From NCBI GenBank assembly GCA_023846275.1, contig CM043872.1:24971670-25035669 (forward strand): a stretch of DNA of 64,000 bases. The letters run 5' to 3'. Within the stretch, counting starts at the first letter, position 1, and every line of letters starts with the position of its first letter. The notes under the pieces are model-generated. The model did not search any database and was not told the DNA's origin. It saw nothing but the letters and a program-made list of their open reading frames with translations. The position numbers and the translations under genes are program-made. This DNA is from Vanilla planifolia. Its lineage: Eukaryota; Streptophyta; Magnoliopsida; Asparagales; Orchidaceae. Of this stretch, positions 23,266-35,480 are shown one piece after another.

Positions 23266-26228
23266 TATTTTCCCTCATTATTGCCAAAAAAAATAGGGCA
23301 ACTTAAGCGTCATGTTGTGATGGGCATCACTTTTATCTAATAATTTATTATTTTGTTCCTTTTTAAATTCCTTTGGTTATACCATTATAACATCCTCTTC
23401 TAATTTATAATGACAATAAAATTTCTCTTCATAGAAAGCATATTCTTCTCCTCTTTCAAAAGGACATATGATGTGTCATACTTCACTCTTCTTGTTGATC
23501 GCAACATTCTCAAGATAATCTATTAACAAAAATTTTGATACATCTTGGTGTATTTATTTTATTATTGCTGTAAATTGTTATTTATACCTTATGATATAAT
23601 GAGATATATCCCAATAGATCAGGAGTTATTTGTGAGTGTTTTAAGTATATTATTAGGTTTTAGAGGATCATATATAAGCATATAAGATAATCCAAAGGTT
23701 ATATAAGTCTATTAGATTTACTTTCAATGGTTAATACAATACCATTGGACGGTTAATCGATATTTGTTCACTTGCCTCTTTGCTTGATCCTTCTTAAATG
23801 ACTAGTTTGAACTTCTTTAGTAGTCAACCAACTAGACAAGACAAATTATATTAACTTTATTAAGGAATTAGGAGGACTACCTTAGGCCAATCATTGTTTT
23901 ATTTGAAACAAGTTATAATTGTCTCATTACTTACTCCTTTCATTCTTTACTCTATAGAAACTCTCAATATACCCAAGATAAAGAAGCTAATGAAGTTTTT
24001 TTTAAGTAAGAAATGGAAAAGTTCCATTCCTTGTGAAGAGGTGAACTTTTTCAATCTATTTCCAATGGGTAATGTCAGATATAATGGTGATGCATCCAAC
24101 TAAAATAATAATTCAATAATGATGTTTGAAGATCCAAAGGATGAGACTTGGTGAGTGACTGAAGCATTCTTGGGGTTTAAGTAGGTTTCTAACTTCTTAG
24201 TTTGTAAGTTTGTTTAAATTTCTTGTACAAATTTTTGGGTATATGTTTAAGTGATCATTTGGAATAAATCATGATATTGTATTTTTTGGATGTTTATAGA
24301 TCTAAATTTCATATTATTTAAAAATTTTTCTTAATTTAAGTTTTTGTTTATTTTGATGCTAAGTTATACTTTTAAAGCTTGAATAAAATCTATAATGAGA
24401 AAGTTGGAAAATTTATATTTTTTCAACTAAAACCCTATTAGTGAAATTCAAATGAGTAGAAATTTAATGAACGAGATATTGTGACAACTTTTATGTTCTT
24501 ATGTTTTTATGAATAACAATTACAAGATCTTGTCTTAATTGCTCAAAATAAAAGGAATTTGTTATTTATAAAATTTCAAAACATTTTTTGCATGCTTAAT
24601 ATTTAAAACTCTTAATTGATGAAATATGTTTAGAATTTGATGGAACTATGCAACCTTTAATCTCTACTCATCCCCTAAATGTCTCATGCTTAACACTTTT
24701 GATTTTGTGGTCACTTCATTATTTCTTTTCCTAGCAAGTCTATTATGCACCAAATAATCTAGTGTTTTTTCTTAAGTGCATATTTGTCCTAATATTAGAA
24801 TTTACTTAATCACAACAAGCTTAATCTTTATTGAGCCATCAACTAAGATTCCCTTAGTTTGCATTATGATTTGTACTCAACTTAATTCATTTTTAACTAT
24901 CATCTCTTCCTTTTGTTCTGATCTACTTATGTGCTTATGATTAGGTTGCATGGCAGTGGTATTAGAGTGCATCCTCACATAATAACTACCTTGCTAGTAC
25001 TTAGCAATAGTTATCTTCCAAATACTTTCTTTCTTTAGTGATCACAAATCATTAAAGATGAAATTTATGTTTAGATCTCAACATTAATTAGCCTAGATGC
25101 CTCTTAGACTTAAAAAATATTGTATTATTCTTTTATTTAACAAGCTTTTCTTGATAATTGTGCCCTATCAAAATCAACCTTTTGAGCTTCCTCTTTGTAA
25201 AATAGCTCAGCATATAGTATGCTTTAGAATGGGAGAAAACTTATTAATTGGTTTCTTCAAAGGCTTTGATACCTTTTAATCAAGATCGCATGATATCCTC
25301 AGAATGATGGTTTAAACATCCCAAGAGTTGTTCAAAACTTAGGATGTGATAAAAACCAATTTGTACTTGGAGCTATGCTTGCTTGAGACATATTTGGTAA
25401 GAGTGACAATTTCAATCACTTCTAGATGTATTATTTTCACTTTAATATTGTATCCTATTTTTCCTATATCCATAATGCATCCAGGCATCTATGCCTCTAG
25501 AGTCATTTAGCATCGATAAGTGTTCCTCTTTAGCATTTCAAATCATTGAACAACATCAAGATTTTATTAGGGGCAAAAAAATTAATTGTTGGCTTCGTTC
25601 AATGTTTTTAGATGTTTTTAAACCTTTTTTTTTTTATGTAATTCACCTTTTGTTTCAATTATTTGATATACTTTTATACATTTTAATAATAGTATGAGTT
25701 TGTCAAAAGTATACATTTAAGTCAAACTGTGTTTGTAGACAGAGACTTCAATTAGAGAGTTTTTACTTAATCAGTCTTGTTTGATCAACAACTGATCCAT
25801 TTAAGCCTATCCTTTCGAGAACTAGAAGAGCCAAATAATTTAAAAGAAACATTTTGTTTTTGGCTTCTTTATTTCTTAAATTACAAGCAAAATATTGGTA
25901 CTATTATTGTATTGCAATTTTTTGTTACATTATATACTATGAGTCTAATATTCTATTATATATTATATTCATATATATATATATATTTGTATTTATCTCT
26001 CTTGAGTACAAGTATTTAATATCATGCATCTTTGTTGTAATACATGGAAGTATAACTCTGATAAATTTTGAGAGGATAATTAAAAAAATTTATACCGTCT
26101 AAAATAGCATTTTTTTCCTATTAAGATTTTTCCATTGCAAAAAGCTAAGTCTATTTTTTTTTATCTTCTTTCTCCCTCTCAACGAGAAAGCCTTCTTGCT
26201 GTGATACACTTGTCAGCTTCACTTTCTC
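23266..26228. other. AT-rich gene-free stretch
   Basis: AT-rich DNA with scattered short open frames of no recognisable family. A short TA-rich run is at about 25,970-25,990. No repeat partner, LTR edge or RNA gene could be supported. Confidence 0.45.
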
Positions 26229-26285
26229 TCACATGAAGGATCTAATGATTTTTCCCACTTCTTCGCCTGCAGCTGGGACTTGCAC
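26229..26285 (-). CDS. Possible terminal exon, unknown gene (very tentative)
   Basis: On the minus strand, a good 3' splice site (TTTTGCATGCAG, AG at 26,287-26,286) precedes an 18-codon frame ending in TGA: VQVPAAGEEVGKIIRSFM. Base composition is clearly richer in C/G than the surroundings. I do not recognise the protein, and no upstream exon on the minus strand is convincing. It could be a captured gene fragment or chance. The low confidence reflects its small size. Confidence 0.2.
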   Translation of the reverse strand: MQVPAAGEEVGKIIRSFM

Positions 26286-27930
26286 CTGCATGCAAAATAA
26301 AAACTGTTAGAAGCCTCAAATCTTCGTATACAACTGGGTTATATTACACATATATTTATGTTCCATCTATTAATACATTGAGCCTAACTTAACATCTAAT
26401 TAATCTTCTTCCATTAACTTATACATTTCTTAACATGGACGAGCGTGAAAATTGGATATCAGAATATGCAAAGAACTGTCTTGCTTACTATTGAGCAGCA
26501 ACATTTCCTTCCTTATCCAAACTCTGGAATTTAGTCCTTGTTAACTTATTAGCTGGAAATCTTATTCTCTTTACACAAACTTCAGTTAGGACAAATGAGA
26601 TCTGTTCATGATCTTATTTAGAGGTGTACAGCAGCTTTGATGGCCCCGTTGAAGACTTTTCTTCTTATATTTATTAACCTATGGAATCTGATCATGGAAC
26701 TTTATAAAAAAAGGCATATGATATGTTACACAAATGCCAAATATTCTAGCAAAGCATCAATTAGAATTGTTGAAACAAATTGTTCTTATGGTCAGACCAA
26801 AAAAAAAAACGATGTGGACTATCGAAAAAGAAAAGAAATTAACCATAAGCAGATTTATCACTCGATAACCAACTCCATGAAAGAACTTGAAGCATCTATG
26901 TTTATTATTTCTTTCTTCAAAGTTATCATTTGTTTGTTCATCACAAGAAAAAATTGAGAGTGCATCTTATAATAATTCATTTTAGGTTTTGACAAACATC
27001 TTTTAAGTTTGATCTTATTTGTAAGATTGATTTTGCAAATAATATTTTATTTCTCTATTCTCGTTTTATCTATATGTTTCTATAGCTCTCATGTTTCTAT
27101 GGTGTTCTACGTTCAATATAAGATAAGGTAATCACAGACATAAACATAATTTGATAATTAATCTGAAGAGTTCCTCAACATTCCTTTTTCTACACGGGTT
27201 TTTGCATTAAAAAAGTTTAATTGTTTAAAAAATTCTTGAAGGCCAGGAAGAGCTAACTTGTAAAATTCAGCAAGCTGGAAATTAAGTTTGAAAACATCGT
27301 TGAAATTTTATGCGTAAATTCATATTAGGTAGAACAAAGACCAAAAAGATGCCCTTAAAGAACCCAAATTGGACTCGCCTCACAAGCCGCATGATGTTGA
27401 TCCCACGATACCATCAATGTTTTGGTGATTTTATCTTGCTTTTTGCCCCAAGTTTATTAATAATACTTCTAGAAAATATATAATAAAATAGTTTTAGTTA
27501 TGCATGTGCTCAATGGATTAAATATTTGCTGATCTATTACTTAGACAACATACAGAATGAGTATGATATTATCACATAAATTATTCCACGACCTACTCAT
27601 TCAACACTGTTCAATTATTTTTTTTTTTTATGAAAAATTTTTTTTTTCATAATTTGAATTATACATAAGTTACAATTATTGTTCGGGTTGCAAAAAGACC
27701 GTAGTTTGAAATGATACAAAGAATGAATTAATTATTTTTAATTAATATTTTCAAGTCGACGAACTAAAAAGCAAAATAAATAATACGGTTTTGTCCAAGA
27801 AATTATTCCGTTTAGATAAGATAATTCTCCAATTATTCATCATCAAATGCAGTACAGTCTCTAGAGAAATAAATAAATAATATCAATAATGTTTGTATAT
27901 AGGAACCACGTTGATAAAAAGAATAAATCG
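26286..27930. other. AT-rich gene-free stretch
   Basis: There is no recognisable coding sequence or repeat. Long T and A runs occur at about 27,618-27,650. It leads into the GC-richer block at 27.93 kb. Confidence 0.45.
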
Positions 27931-28320
27931 GACAGCTCAAGTTTGGTGGATAAAGTGGGTCCCGCTTGTGATGTGATCGGGACCACACGGTCGTGGTCCT
28001 TTTTCTCGAGATTTTGGGGATAAGGATCCGTCGCTGCGGCTTTGCACATTAATTCGGTTGGCACGTGTCGGCAAACTAGGAGACCACGCTTTCATTAGGC
28101 GTGCGCATGATCCGTTCCCGGTCCATGACCCAATGAATACGATGACGCGTGGCTTCGGGAAGGGTAGTTTTCTCGTGTCTGGAATTCGATGAAAACAGAG
28201 GGATTTTGGGTGGCCGTACGACACGTGTTGGCAGGGGGAGTTCCTTCATGCGTTTATTCCAAGAGTCGGCAAGGAAGACATCAGCATTCTTCAACGCTGC
28301 GAAAAGTTATCGTTGGATAT
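27931..28320. promoter_or_regulatory. GC-richer block with ABA-response-like boxes
   Basis: A 390-base block that stands out from AT-rich surroundings. It holds two G-box cores CACGTG (28,062-28,067 in GGCACGTGTCGGC and 28,223-28,228 in GACACGTGTTGGC) and an ACGCGTG box at 28,145-28,151 that resembles coupling element 3. An 18-base interrupted palindrome, gaccac/gtggtc, is at 27,981-27,998. In characterised plant promoters, ABRE plus CE3 forms an ABA-response complex. It is ~2.2 kb upstream of the TPS start codon, so it could be a distal element for that gene, or an orphan promoter. Small open frames in it show no recognisable protein. Confidence 0.4.
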
Positions 28321-29800
28321 TTTTATGTGAATTAAAGTTCTACATTTATCAAAATTTTCATACTTTATTTAAATCAAAGATTTAAACGAAAATGCAAAAC
28401 ACTATAATGAGTTGCTTTAGTGATCCAAAAATAAGTTATATTAATGTCTAGGTGGACATCCTAAATATAGAGAAAAAAACATATGAAAACCAAGGTGGAA
28501 AAGAAATATGATTTTAGTAGAAAAAAAGAGAGCACAAGCGATGCGACAATGATTTTGGGTAAACTTGTAATGACAATTCAAGCATGATAGCATGCAAAAC
28601 ATTATATGAAAATTGACATAAGGAAATTACAATGAAAGTGGAAGCCAAGAAATCATTTGAAATATATGATATGAGATAATTTACATGTAAAATGGTGAAA
28701 TAAGATGAAAAGAAAATACTAAAAAAAATGAATGAGAAAAAAATCTTAATGTAACACAAGAAAATGCTAAAATACACGTGTGATGCAAATAAAAAAGCTT
28801 AAGATACAAAAAAAAAAAAACTCTCAATTAGATTTTGAAATAATGGGTCTGAAATGAAACAATGTAAGACTAACTAGTTGCCTTACATCAAAATTTGTTT
28901 CTTTGAAAAACTCCTACTTCAGTGTTAGCATTGAAAAGAGAGTTGCTAAGAGGTGTATTATAACACGTTAAAGTTATGATGAAGTTACTAATTATATGTA
29001 CAATTAGTTGAATTGGAGGATAAGATCCATAAACATCAAAACCTAGGCAAATAGTAAGAACAAATCATTTGATATGATTTAATCTTATCTATAATAGAAT
29101 TTCAAGTTCCATAAAATAGCCATTTGAATATGTAAGCATTAAAATGACATAAAAAGCCATCTGCGTTATTTCTCATTTCAATGTTTGATATTTTTTAAGT
29201 TTTGGATTATAGTTTAGTATAGTTAATTACTTTTATAATTTTTAAAAACAACAAATTATTGTTTTATTGAAATATTAAAGTTATCAATTAATATACCACA
29301 TTTATATTAATTATAATTATTTTTTAAAACATTAATATAGTATTTAAAATCTTGATAAATTTATTGTTAGATGCACGAGAAGTGCATCATTTTTAATAAT
29401 TTTAAATTTTATCTTCTTATGACGTACATTTTAGAATAATATATGCATATTCATAATTTTGAATTATTTTGAAATAAAAAATATTTCAAAAAATAAAGAA
29501 TAAAAAATTTTGAAATGAAAACTAAAACTTTTATTATAAAGTAGAATATCACCATCACATGAGTTACATGATATTGGAATTCAATTTTTTTTTAGAAATT
29601 AGTTTAGAATTTAAGCATTATTTTAATCAAATAAACCATTTTGTTTTTAAATAAAAATAACAGTGCATTGAATCAAATCAACATAGCTCACAATGATGAA
29701 AGATCTGTTCAAATAAGCTACACAAACTTTGAGTTACATTTATAAAAAAAAAAAATCAAATTTTAAAATTGAAATGAAATTTTACCTCGTCTTCGATCCG
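28321..29800. other. AT-rich gene-free stretch
   Basis: AT-rich DNA upstream of the TPS promoter, with no recognisable coding region or repeat partner. Confidence 0.45.
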
Positions 29801-30451
29801 GAACAAATTGACAAACCCGATTACAAACTGAATTTTGTAATGATCCATCAGCTGTAGTCAGCTCGCGTGGCTCGTGACCAACAGGATACGTGCGATTAGT
29901 TGCGCATACAAATCAACCCTTCATTTCGTTTCAAAGCACACTTTAAATACGAACCAGCTTAGCAACTGTCACCCCTTGATTGACGTAAGCATTAGGTCTG
30001 TGATTAGCCTTCCTTGTTTTTTCGTAAAGCATTGTCCTGTTTCTTGTGATTTTTATTTTTTTTTAATTGCAAATTAAAAAACATTACAATATTAATAAAT
30101 ATTTTCATAAAATGATTTTTACTTGAAGATTCTCTAAATCTCATACCATCTACAATAGTAGCTTTTTATATTATGCAAAGAAATTGCACATTATTTCCAT
30201 GATACCGCACTTCGTAACTGCCTATCGCCGGTCACTCTCTGATCCAACGCGGCTCGGTCCAAACAATTGTTCTCTTTAGGTAATCAAACCTCCGGGCTTC
30301 TGCAACTTGGACTTATAACCGCGTATGCAGCCTCTTCGGCCAACAAAACTCGTGTCCATTTTTTCCACCGCCACCACCTCCAGCCCGCCTTCAACTTTGG
30401 GCGATCCCTAATACAAAACCCTACTAATCCAAGGGCTTTGAAGAAAACGCG
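29801..30451 (+). promoter_or_regulatory. Promoter and 5' leader of the TPS gene
   Basis: The sequence becomes C/T-richer toward the start codon. A TATA-like TTTTTATATTA is at 30,163-30,173, which would place transcription start near 30,200 and give a ~250-base leader. A telobox-like AAACCCTA is at 30,416-30,423. An earlier TTTAAATAC at about 29,942 is an alternative TATA. Two short upstream ORFs lie within this leader (listed separately). No 5' UTR intron is obvious. Confidence 0.45.
30325..30411 (+). other. Upstream ORF in the TPS leader
   Basis: An ATG at 30,325 opens a 28-codon frame ending at TAA 30,409-30,411, about 40 bases before the main start codon. The peptide is Pro/Thr/Ser-rich. 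A second ATG at 30,199 opens a 26-codon frame closing before 30,280; it counts only if transcription starts upstream of it. Such ORFs could lower translation of the main frame. Conservation is unknown. Confidence 0.35.
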
Positions 30452-33214
30452 ATGCCATCCCATTCCTACTCCGACCTACTATCTCTTGTCTCCTCCCATC
30501 CGACGCCTTCTCCCCGCCTCCCACGAGTTATGACCCTTCCCGGCCTCCTCTCCGATGCAGACAACGAAGCCGACACAGACGCCGGCGGAGGACCAATCTC
30601 GCCGTGCCCTCCGACTGCTCGTCGCATAATAGTTACAAACCACCTGCCTATCCGCGCCTCTCGCGACCCCTCTTCCGGAATCTGGTCCTTTTCCTGGGAC
30701 TCCGACGCCCTAGCCTTCCAACTACGCTCCGGCCTCCCCGGCGGCGCTTCTTCGCCTGACGTTGTCCACGTAGGAACCCTCCGTGCCGAAATCGACTCCA
30801 CCGACCAAGACGCCGTTGCTCATCTTCTTTCAGAGAAATTCCGTTGTGTTCCAGTCTTCCTACCCCCCGATCTCCACAACCGCTTCTACCATGGTTTCTG
30901 CAAGCACTATCTGTGGCCTCTCCTACACTACCACCTCCCCCTCTCCGCCGCAGCCTTCGGCGGCCTCCGCTACGACCGCGGCCTCTGGCTTGCGTACCTC
31001 TCTGCCAACAAGCTGTTTGCCGATCGCGTCATGGAGGTCCTCTCACCGGAAGATGACTTTGTCTGGGCCCACGACTATCATCTCCTCGCCCTTCCCACCT
31101 TCCTCCGCAAGCGCTTTCCTCGAATAAAACTGGGATTTTTCTTTCATTCCCCTTTCCCGACATCCGAAATCTTCCGCACTATCCCAGTCCGGGAGGAGCT
31201 CCTCCGGTCCCTCCTCAACACAGACCTCCTTGGCTTCCACACCTTCGACTACGCCCGTCACTTCCTCGCCTGTTGCTCTCGACTCCTCGGCCTCGACTAC
31301 GAGTCCAAGCGCGGGTATATTGGGTTGGACTACTACGGCCGGACTGTGACGGTCAAGATCCTTCCCTGTGGCGTTGACATGGGGCAGTTGGGGGCGGTGA
31401 TTGCCTCTGTTGATACCAAATCCAAGGTCCGCGAGTTGATCGAAAGGTTCAAAGATAATATCTTGGTGCTTGGCCTTGACGATATGGATATGTTCAAAGG
31501 CATCAGCTTGAAATTTTTGGCGATGGAGCAGCTCCTTGAGACCCATCCGGAGCTCCGCGGCCTGGTGGTACTGGTTCAAATCGCGAATCCGGCCAGGAGC
31601 CAGGGGAAGGACATTCAAGAGGTTCAAGAAGAGATCCATTTGATCGCAAAAAGGATTAATGAAAAATTTGGCTCCCATAATTATGACCCCATCATTTTAC
31701 TTGATGATGGGCCTTTGCCAACGTATGAGAAGGTTGCTTATTATGCAGTTGCAGAATGTTGTGTCGTCAATCCAGTGAGAGATGGAATGAATCTGATTCC
31801 GTATGAGTACACCGTTTGCAGGCAGGGCAGCCCTGCATTGGAGGGGATTCCAAAGAGAAGTGTGATTGTGGTGTCAGAGTTCATTGGTTGCTCACCATCT
31901 CTGAGTGGGGCAATCAGGATCAACCCCTGGAATGTCGATGCTGTGGCTGAGGCGATGAACCTGGCAGTTACCATGCCAATGGCCGAGAAGCAGCTGAGGC
32001 ATGACAAGCATTTTAAATATGTGAGCTCCCACGACGTTTCTTACTGGGCAAGGTCATTTGATCAGGATCTACAGAGAGCTTCCAAGGATCATTCATTGAG
32101 AAGATTTTGGGGAATTGGGTTTGGTTTAAACTTCAGGGTCGTTGCATTGAGTCCCAACTTTAGGAAACTCTCTGTAGAACAGGTAGTTTCTGCTTACAGG
32201 AGGACGAGCAATAGGCTCATTCTGTTGGATTATGATGGTACGATGATACCAAAGAGCAAAATTGGCAAGAATCCGACCAAGGAGGTTGTACAGATTCTGG
32301 ATGCCTTGTCCTCTGATGAAAAGAATGCCGTGTTTGTGGTGAGTGGTAGGGGTAAGGATTCCTTGGGCAGTTGGTTCGATTCATGCCAGAAGTTGGGGAT
32401 CTGTGCAGAGCATGGTTACTTCACCAGGTTTCTTATTCTTGCTTTTCTTTTTCTTGATGAAGAGGTGAAATAGGAATATCACTAATCCCATTGCTTCCTT
32501 CCTGTGTTACTCACTGCAGGTGGAACCGTGATTCTCCATGGGAGCCATCTGATGTGGTTGCTGATTTGGACTGGAAAAAGATTGCAGAACCAGTAATGAG
32601 GCTTTACACCGAAGCAACTGATGGTTCGTATATAGAGCACAAGGAAAGCGCCTTGGTGTGGCACCATCAGGAGGCTGATCCAGATTTTGGGTCATGCCAA
32701 GCAAAAGAACTCCTCGACCACCTTGAGAATGTTCTTGCTAACGAGCCAGTGGCTGTCAAGAGAGGCCAACATATAATCGAAGTAAACCCTCAGGTATCTT
32801 AAATTTGAGCTTTAATCCAGAATAAGAAATTATTTTCTCAGCGGGAAGGCAATGGCTTATCAGAGCATTGATGTTTATTTTCAGGGAATCAGCAAAGGCA
32901 TAGTTGTTAGGCATATCATCTCAACACTGACTTGCAGAGGGAAGCCACCAGACTTCGTACTGTGCATAGGTGATGATCGGTCGGATGAAGACATGTTTGA
33001 GGCCATCACAACGGCGGGTACCCAAATCAAGCCTTCTCTACCATTCATTTCCGAGGTGTTTGCTTGCACAGTTGGCAACAAACCAAGCAAGGCAAAATAC
33101 TATCTTGATGACACGGTTGAGGTCATCATACTGCTTGAAGGTTTAGTAGATGGATCCACGCAGACAACCAGAAGATCTTCTCATCTCCGCGTTTCATTTG
33201 AAGGTTCTCTTTGA
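30452..33214 (+). CDS. Class II trehalose-6-phosphate synthase-like protein (TPS8-11 type)
   Basis: Three exons (30,452-32,427; 32,520-32,793; 32,885-33,214) join in frame to 859 residues, the usual length for plant class II TPS. An N-terminal glycosyltransferase-20 domain (about 56-550) is followed by a HAD-type phosphatase domain (about 590-835). The start MPSHSYSDLLSLVS, then LPRVMTLPG, is the class II N-terminus. HDYHL is at 207-211. The donor-site block reads DDMDMFKG (343-350), where catalytically active class I enzymes have DRLDxxKG, so the arginine is lost and synthase activity is unlikely. Phosphatase motifs LDYDGT (592-597) and GDDRSDED (779-786) are intact. HGFCKHYLWP, WFDSC and EHGYFTRW favour the TPS8-11 branch. 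Class II proteins are thought to be cytosolic regulators in trehalose-6-phosphate/SnRK1 sugar signalling; that role is family knowledge, not visible here. The 5' half of exon 1 is very GC3-rich. Confidence 0.97.
32428..32519 (+). other. TPS intron 1 (92 bases)
   Basis: Begins GTTTCTTA after TTCACCAG and ends CACTGCAG. It splits the Arg codon of GYFTRW. Reading through it hits a stop (TAG) soon after, so splicing is required. The site matches the usual class II intron position just after the AEHGYF block. Confidence 0.93.
32794..32884 (+). other. TPS intron 2 (91 bases)
   Basis: Begins GTATCTTAAA after the Gln codon of EVNPQ and ends TTATTTTCAG. It lies between codons (phase 0) and joins EVNPQ to GISKG, the expected EVxPQGVSKG block of the family. 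Confidence 0.93.
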
Positions 33215-33275
33215 CATCGTCTGGACAGTAGAAGATCGAATCTAATCCTTACGAACGACTCAATACGGAGGCAGG

Positions 33276-33281
33276 AATAAA
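33276..33281 (+). terminator. Candidate polyadenylation signal of the TPS gene
   Basis: AATAAA 62 bases downstream of the stop codon, in a short unique 3' UTR. Further T-rich sequence follows. Confidence 0.5.
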
Positions 33282-33299
33282 AAGCTCATGGCATTTCAT

Positions 33300-33517
33300 G
33301 GTGCAATACACATGTGCTTTCTTGTGTACATATCACATAGCAATGCCTCGATTCTTTTTTTTGTAGATCACAACAAAGTTACATGAAATGATTACCATTC
33401 CTTTTGAACTCAGATGGATTGGTTTTCCTTTTTGAGAAATTATTCATGGAAGTGAACAAGTAATGTTGTTTTACTTTATGGGCTTTATAGGATGCAAGCG
33501 ATACTGGTTTTGTTTGT

Positions 33518-33551
<34 letters not shown>

Positions 33552-34768
33552 GTTGGATTTCAACTCCAACGGATGGTTGTTCTTTGTGCTTTTGAGTGGT
33601 GCGGGATGTAATGCATTTTATTATTTTTTTCTTGAAGAGAAGATGCGAGTTTGTGTCCATATTGGAATCTTATTCATCTTTATTTTAAAGGATAAGATAA
33701 GATTCATGTTATATGGATTATAACTCATTGATGTGATTTTTTTTATTGATAAACTATGTTTAATTTTTGTTTGTTTTTTTGTTTTGCTCATTGTACCTTT
33801 CTCACATATCCCTCTCTTTTAGATCTCCTTTCTCTAGCCCAAGAAAACTACTACTTTCACCCCACTCTTGGCAACGACGTCTCAAATTGGTGGTTGATGA
33901 CAGAGCCATCCCAAAGATATGACATTATTTCGTTACAGCTTGTTATCTCTCCATATTCCTCTTCCTTTCAATTTGTTTTTTGTTTGGAGCATTTCTCATG
34001 TGGTGCTTTTGGGCATGCACTGATGAGCTCGATTGCGTTCACCTTTTTTTTGTTTTAGGCAACGCATTTCTACAATAAAAATCCAATGAAAGATCACCAT
34101 AGAGACAAGCAACATTGATAGCCAACTTACTATGGGTAAGGTTACAATTGGGAGTCACTTGATTATTGCTTTTGATGGAGAGCTCATTTTTCTGGTTGAT
34201 GAGCTTGTTTTACTTTTTTGTGAGCTTTTTATGTTCACAATGCCAACCTTGCCAAATATAGCTTGTCATTAGCATTGAGTGATTGTCTTTATGTTGGTTG
34301 GTAGATATATGTAGATCATTGAAGTTCTTGAAGGAGGTTTCAAAAACTTTGGAGGTAGTTTGACAAAAAAATTGTAAGCCCTAAGGAGAATAGAGAAGAT
34401 AAAAAGGACATCAAGACGTAATTCTTGAGATGTGATAGTATGAAAACTCTTATATACTAAAACATTATTTAATGTTAAACATCTAAAATTGTAATACATT
34501 AAATGAATTATTGAACAGATGTAAAAATGTTGCACATGATTGTTTACCAACAAACCATACATCTCGAATGCTTGTAAGTACGATTGAAGACATCAAGATA
34601 GGTTGCATGACACTTTAGGGTCCAAGTCATTAAATGACCCACTTTTATTTAATATGAATTGAAACATGAATAAGATATATGTATATAACATTTTGATCTC
34701 ATTATTTCAACGTATTATTTTCTTAAACATCTCTATCCAAACCTAAACAAAAATTTCCTTTATTAAAA
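33300..34768. other. TPS 3' flank and gene-free stretch
   Basis: A 29-base T run is at 33,520-33,548, possibly the tail of a reverse-strand retroposed sequence or a simple tract. The part at 33,800-34,260 is less AT-rich but shows no recognisable protein. No other feature is supported. Confidence 0.45.
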
Positions 34769-35480
34769 AACATTTCCGTGTCACCTACTCCAATATTACT
34801 ATCATAACATATTTAATAAATGAGCTTTTATGAGACCTAAGTGGATTTTATTCCCAAAAGATATATTAATATTTTTAAATTCGTGATATCTTAAATAAAG
34901 AATATGATCTCCGTTATAATAATCGATGTGGAACAATTCATCATTACACTCATAATAGCCTTACATGATAGCTATTTCTTGTTCAATGTTTCTCTCTTGA
35001 AAAATCATAACATTTACTCTCCACCACCTCTAGACGTTATAAGGGCACCAACTTTTATTAGGTTTCTTAATAAATATGATATCACAATCTTATTATGCTA
35101 AAATATTATCCTTTTAGATCATCCTATCTTGATCCAAATTTTTATCTTTTTTAATAAAACATTTCATTTTATTTCTCATTCTAATATTAATCCCATTATA
35201 ACAAACTTAATTATAAAATTTTCATAAGATTAAAGTAGGTTTTGCACCCAAAAACATATTGATATTTACATATTATTATATCTTATAGAAAAATTGATAT
35301 CTTTCTCTTAATAGTTGATGTAGAATAATTCATGAGTACATCTTTAAAAGCCTTACATAAGAGTTATTATTTGTCAAATGATTTTTCTTTAAAGACATCA
35401 TATAATATTCATTTTCTATCTATATCAGATGTCATAATATGATATTAGTTGTCTTAATACTTATGAGCTACATGATAGCA
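34769..35480 (-). repeat. Dispersed repeat family R, paired units at locus 2
   Basis: Two diverged tandem units about 392 bases apart: 34,769-35,110 and 35,158-35,480. Read on the minus strand they follow the same order as the units at 43.6 and 54.4 kb: opening near ATAACGTCTAGAGG or a variant, a block like GAGAGAAACATTGAACAAG, then GATGAATTGTTCCACATCG. They are more diverged from each other than the pair at locus 3. Confidence 0.55.

Noticed and set aside
27861-28385. Several overlapping small open frames in the ABRE-like block
   Set aside because: They occur on both strands in a GC-richer segment, without splice support or recognisable similarity.
30783-31127. Pro/Ser-rich overlapping plus-strand frame within TPS exon 1
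   Set aside because: Low-complexity out-of-frame reading of the same GC3-rich exon.
31043-31678. 211-codon open frame on the minus strand opposite TPS exon 1
   Set aside because: It is the antisense shadow of a GC-rich coding exon; it has no recognisable family and the sense frame is clearly a TPS.
32852-32884. Upstream ATG of the last TPS open frame
   Set aside because: It lies inside intron 2; the acceptor at 32,884/32,885 and the family sequence show the exon begins later.
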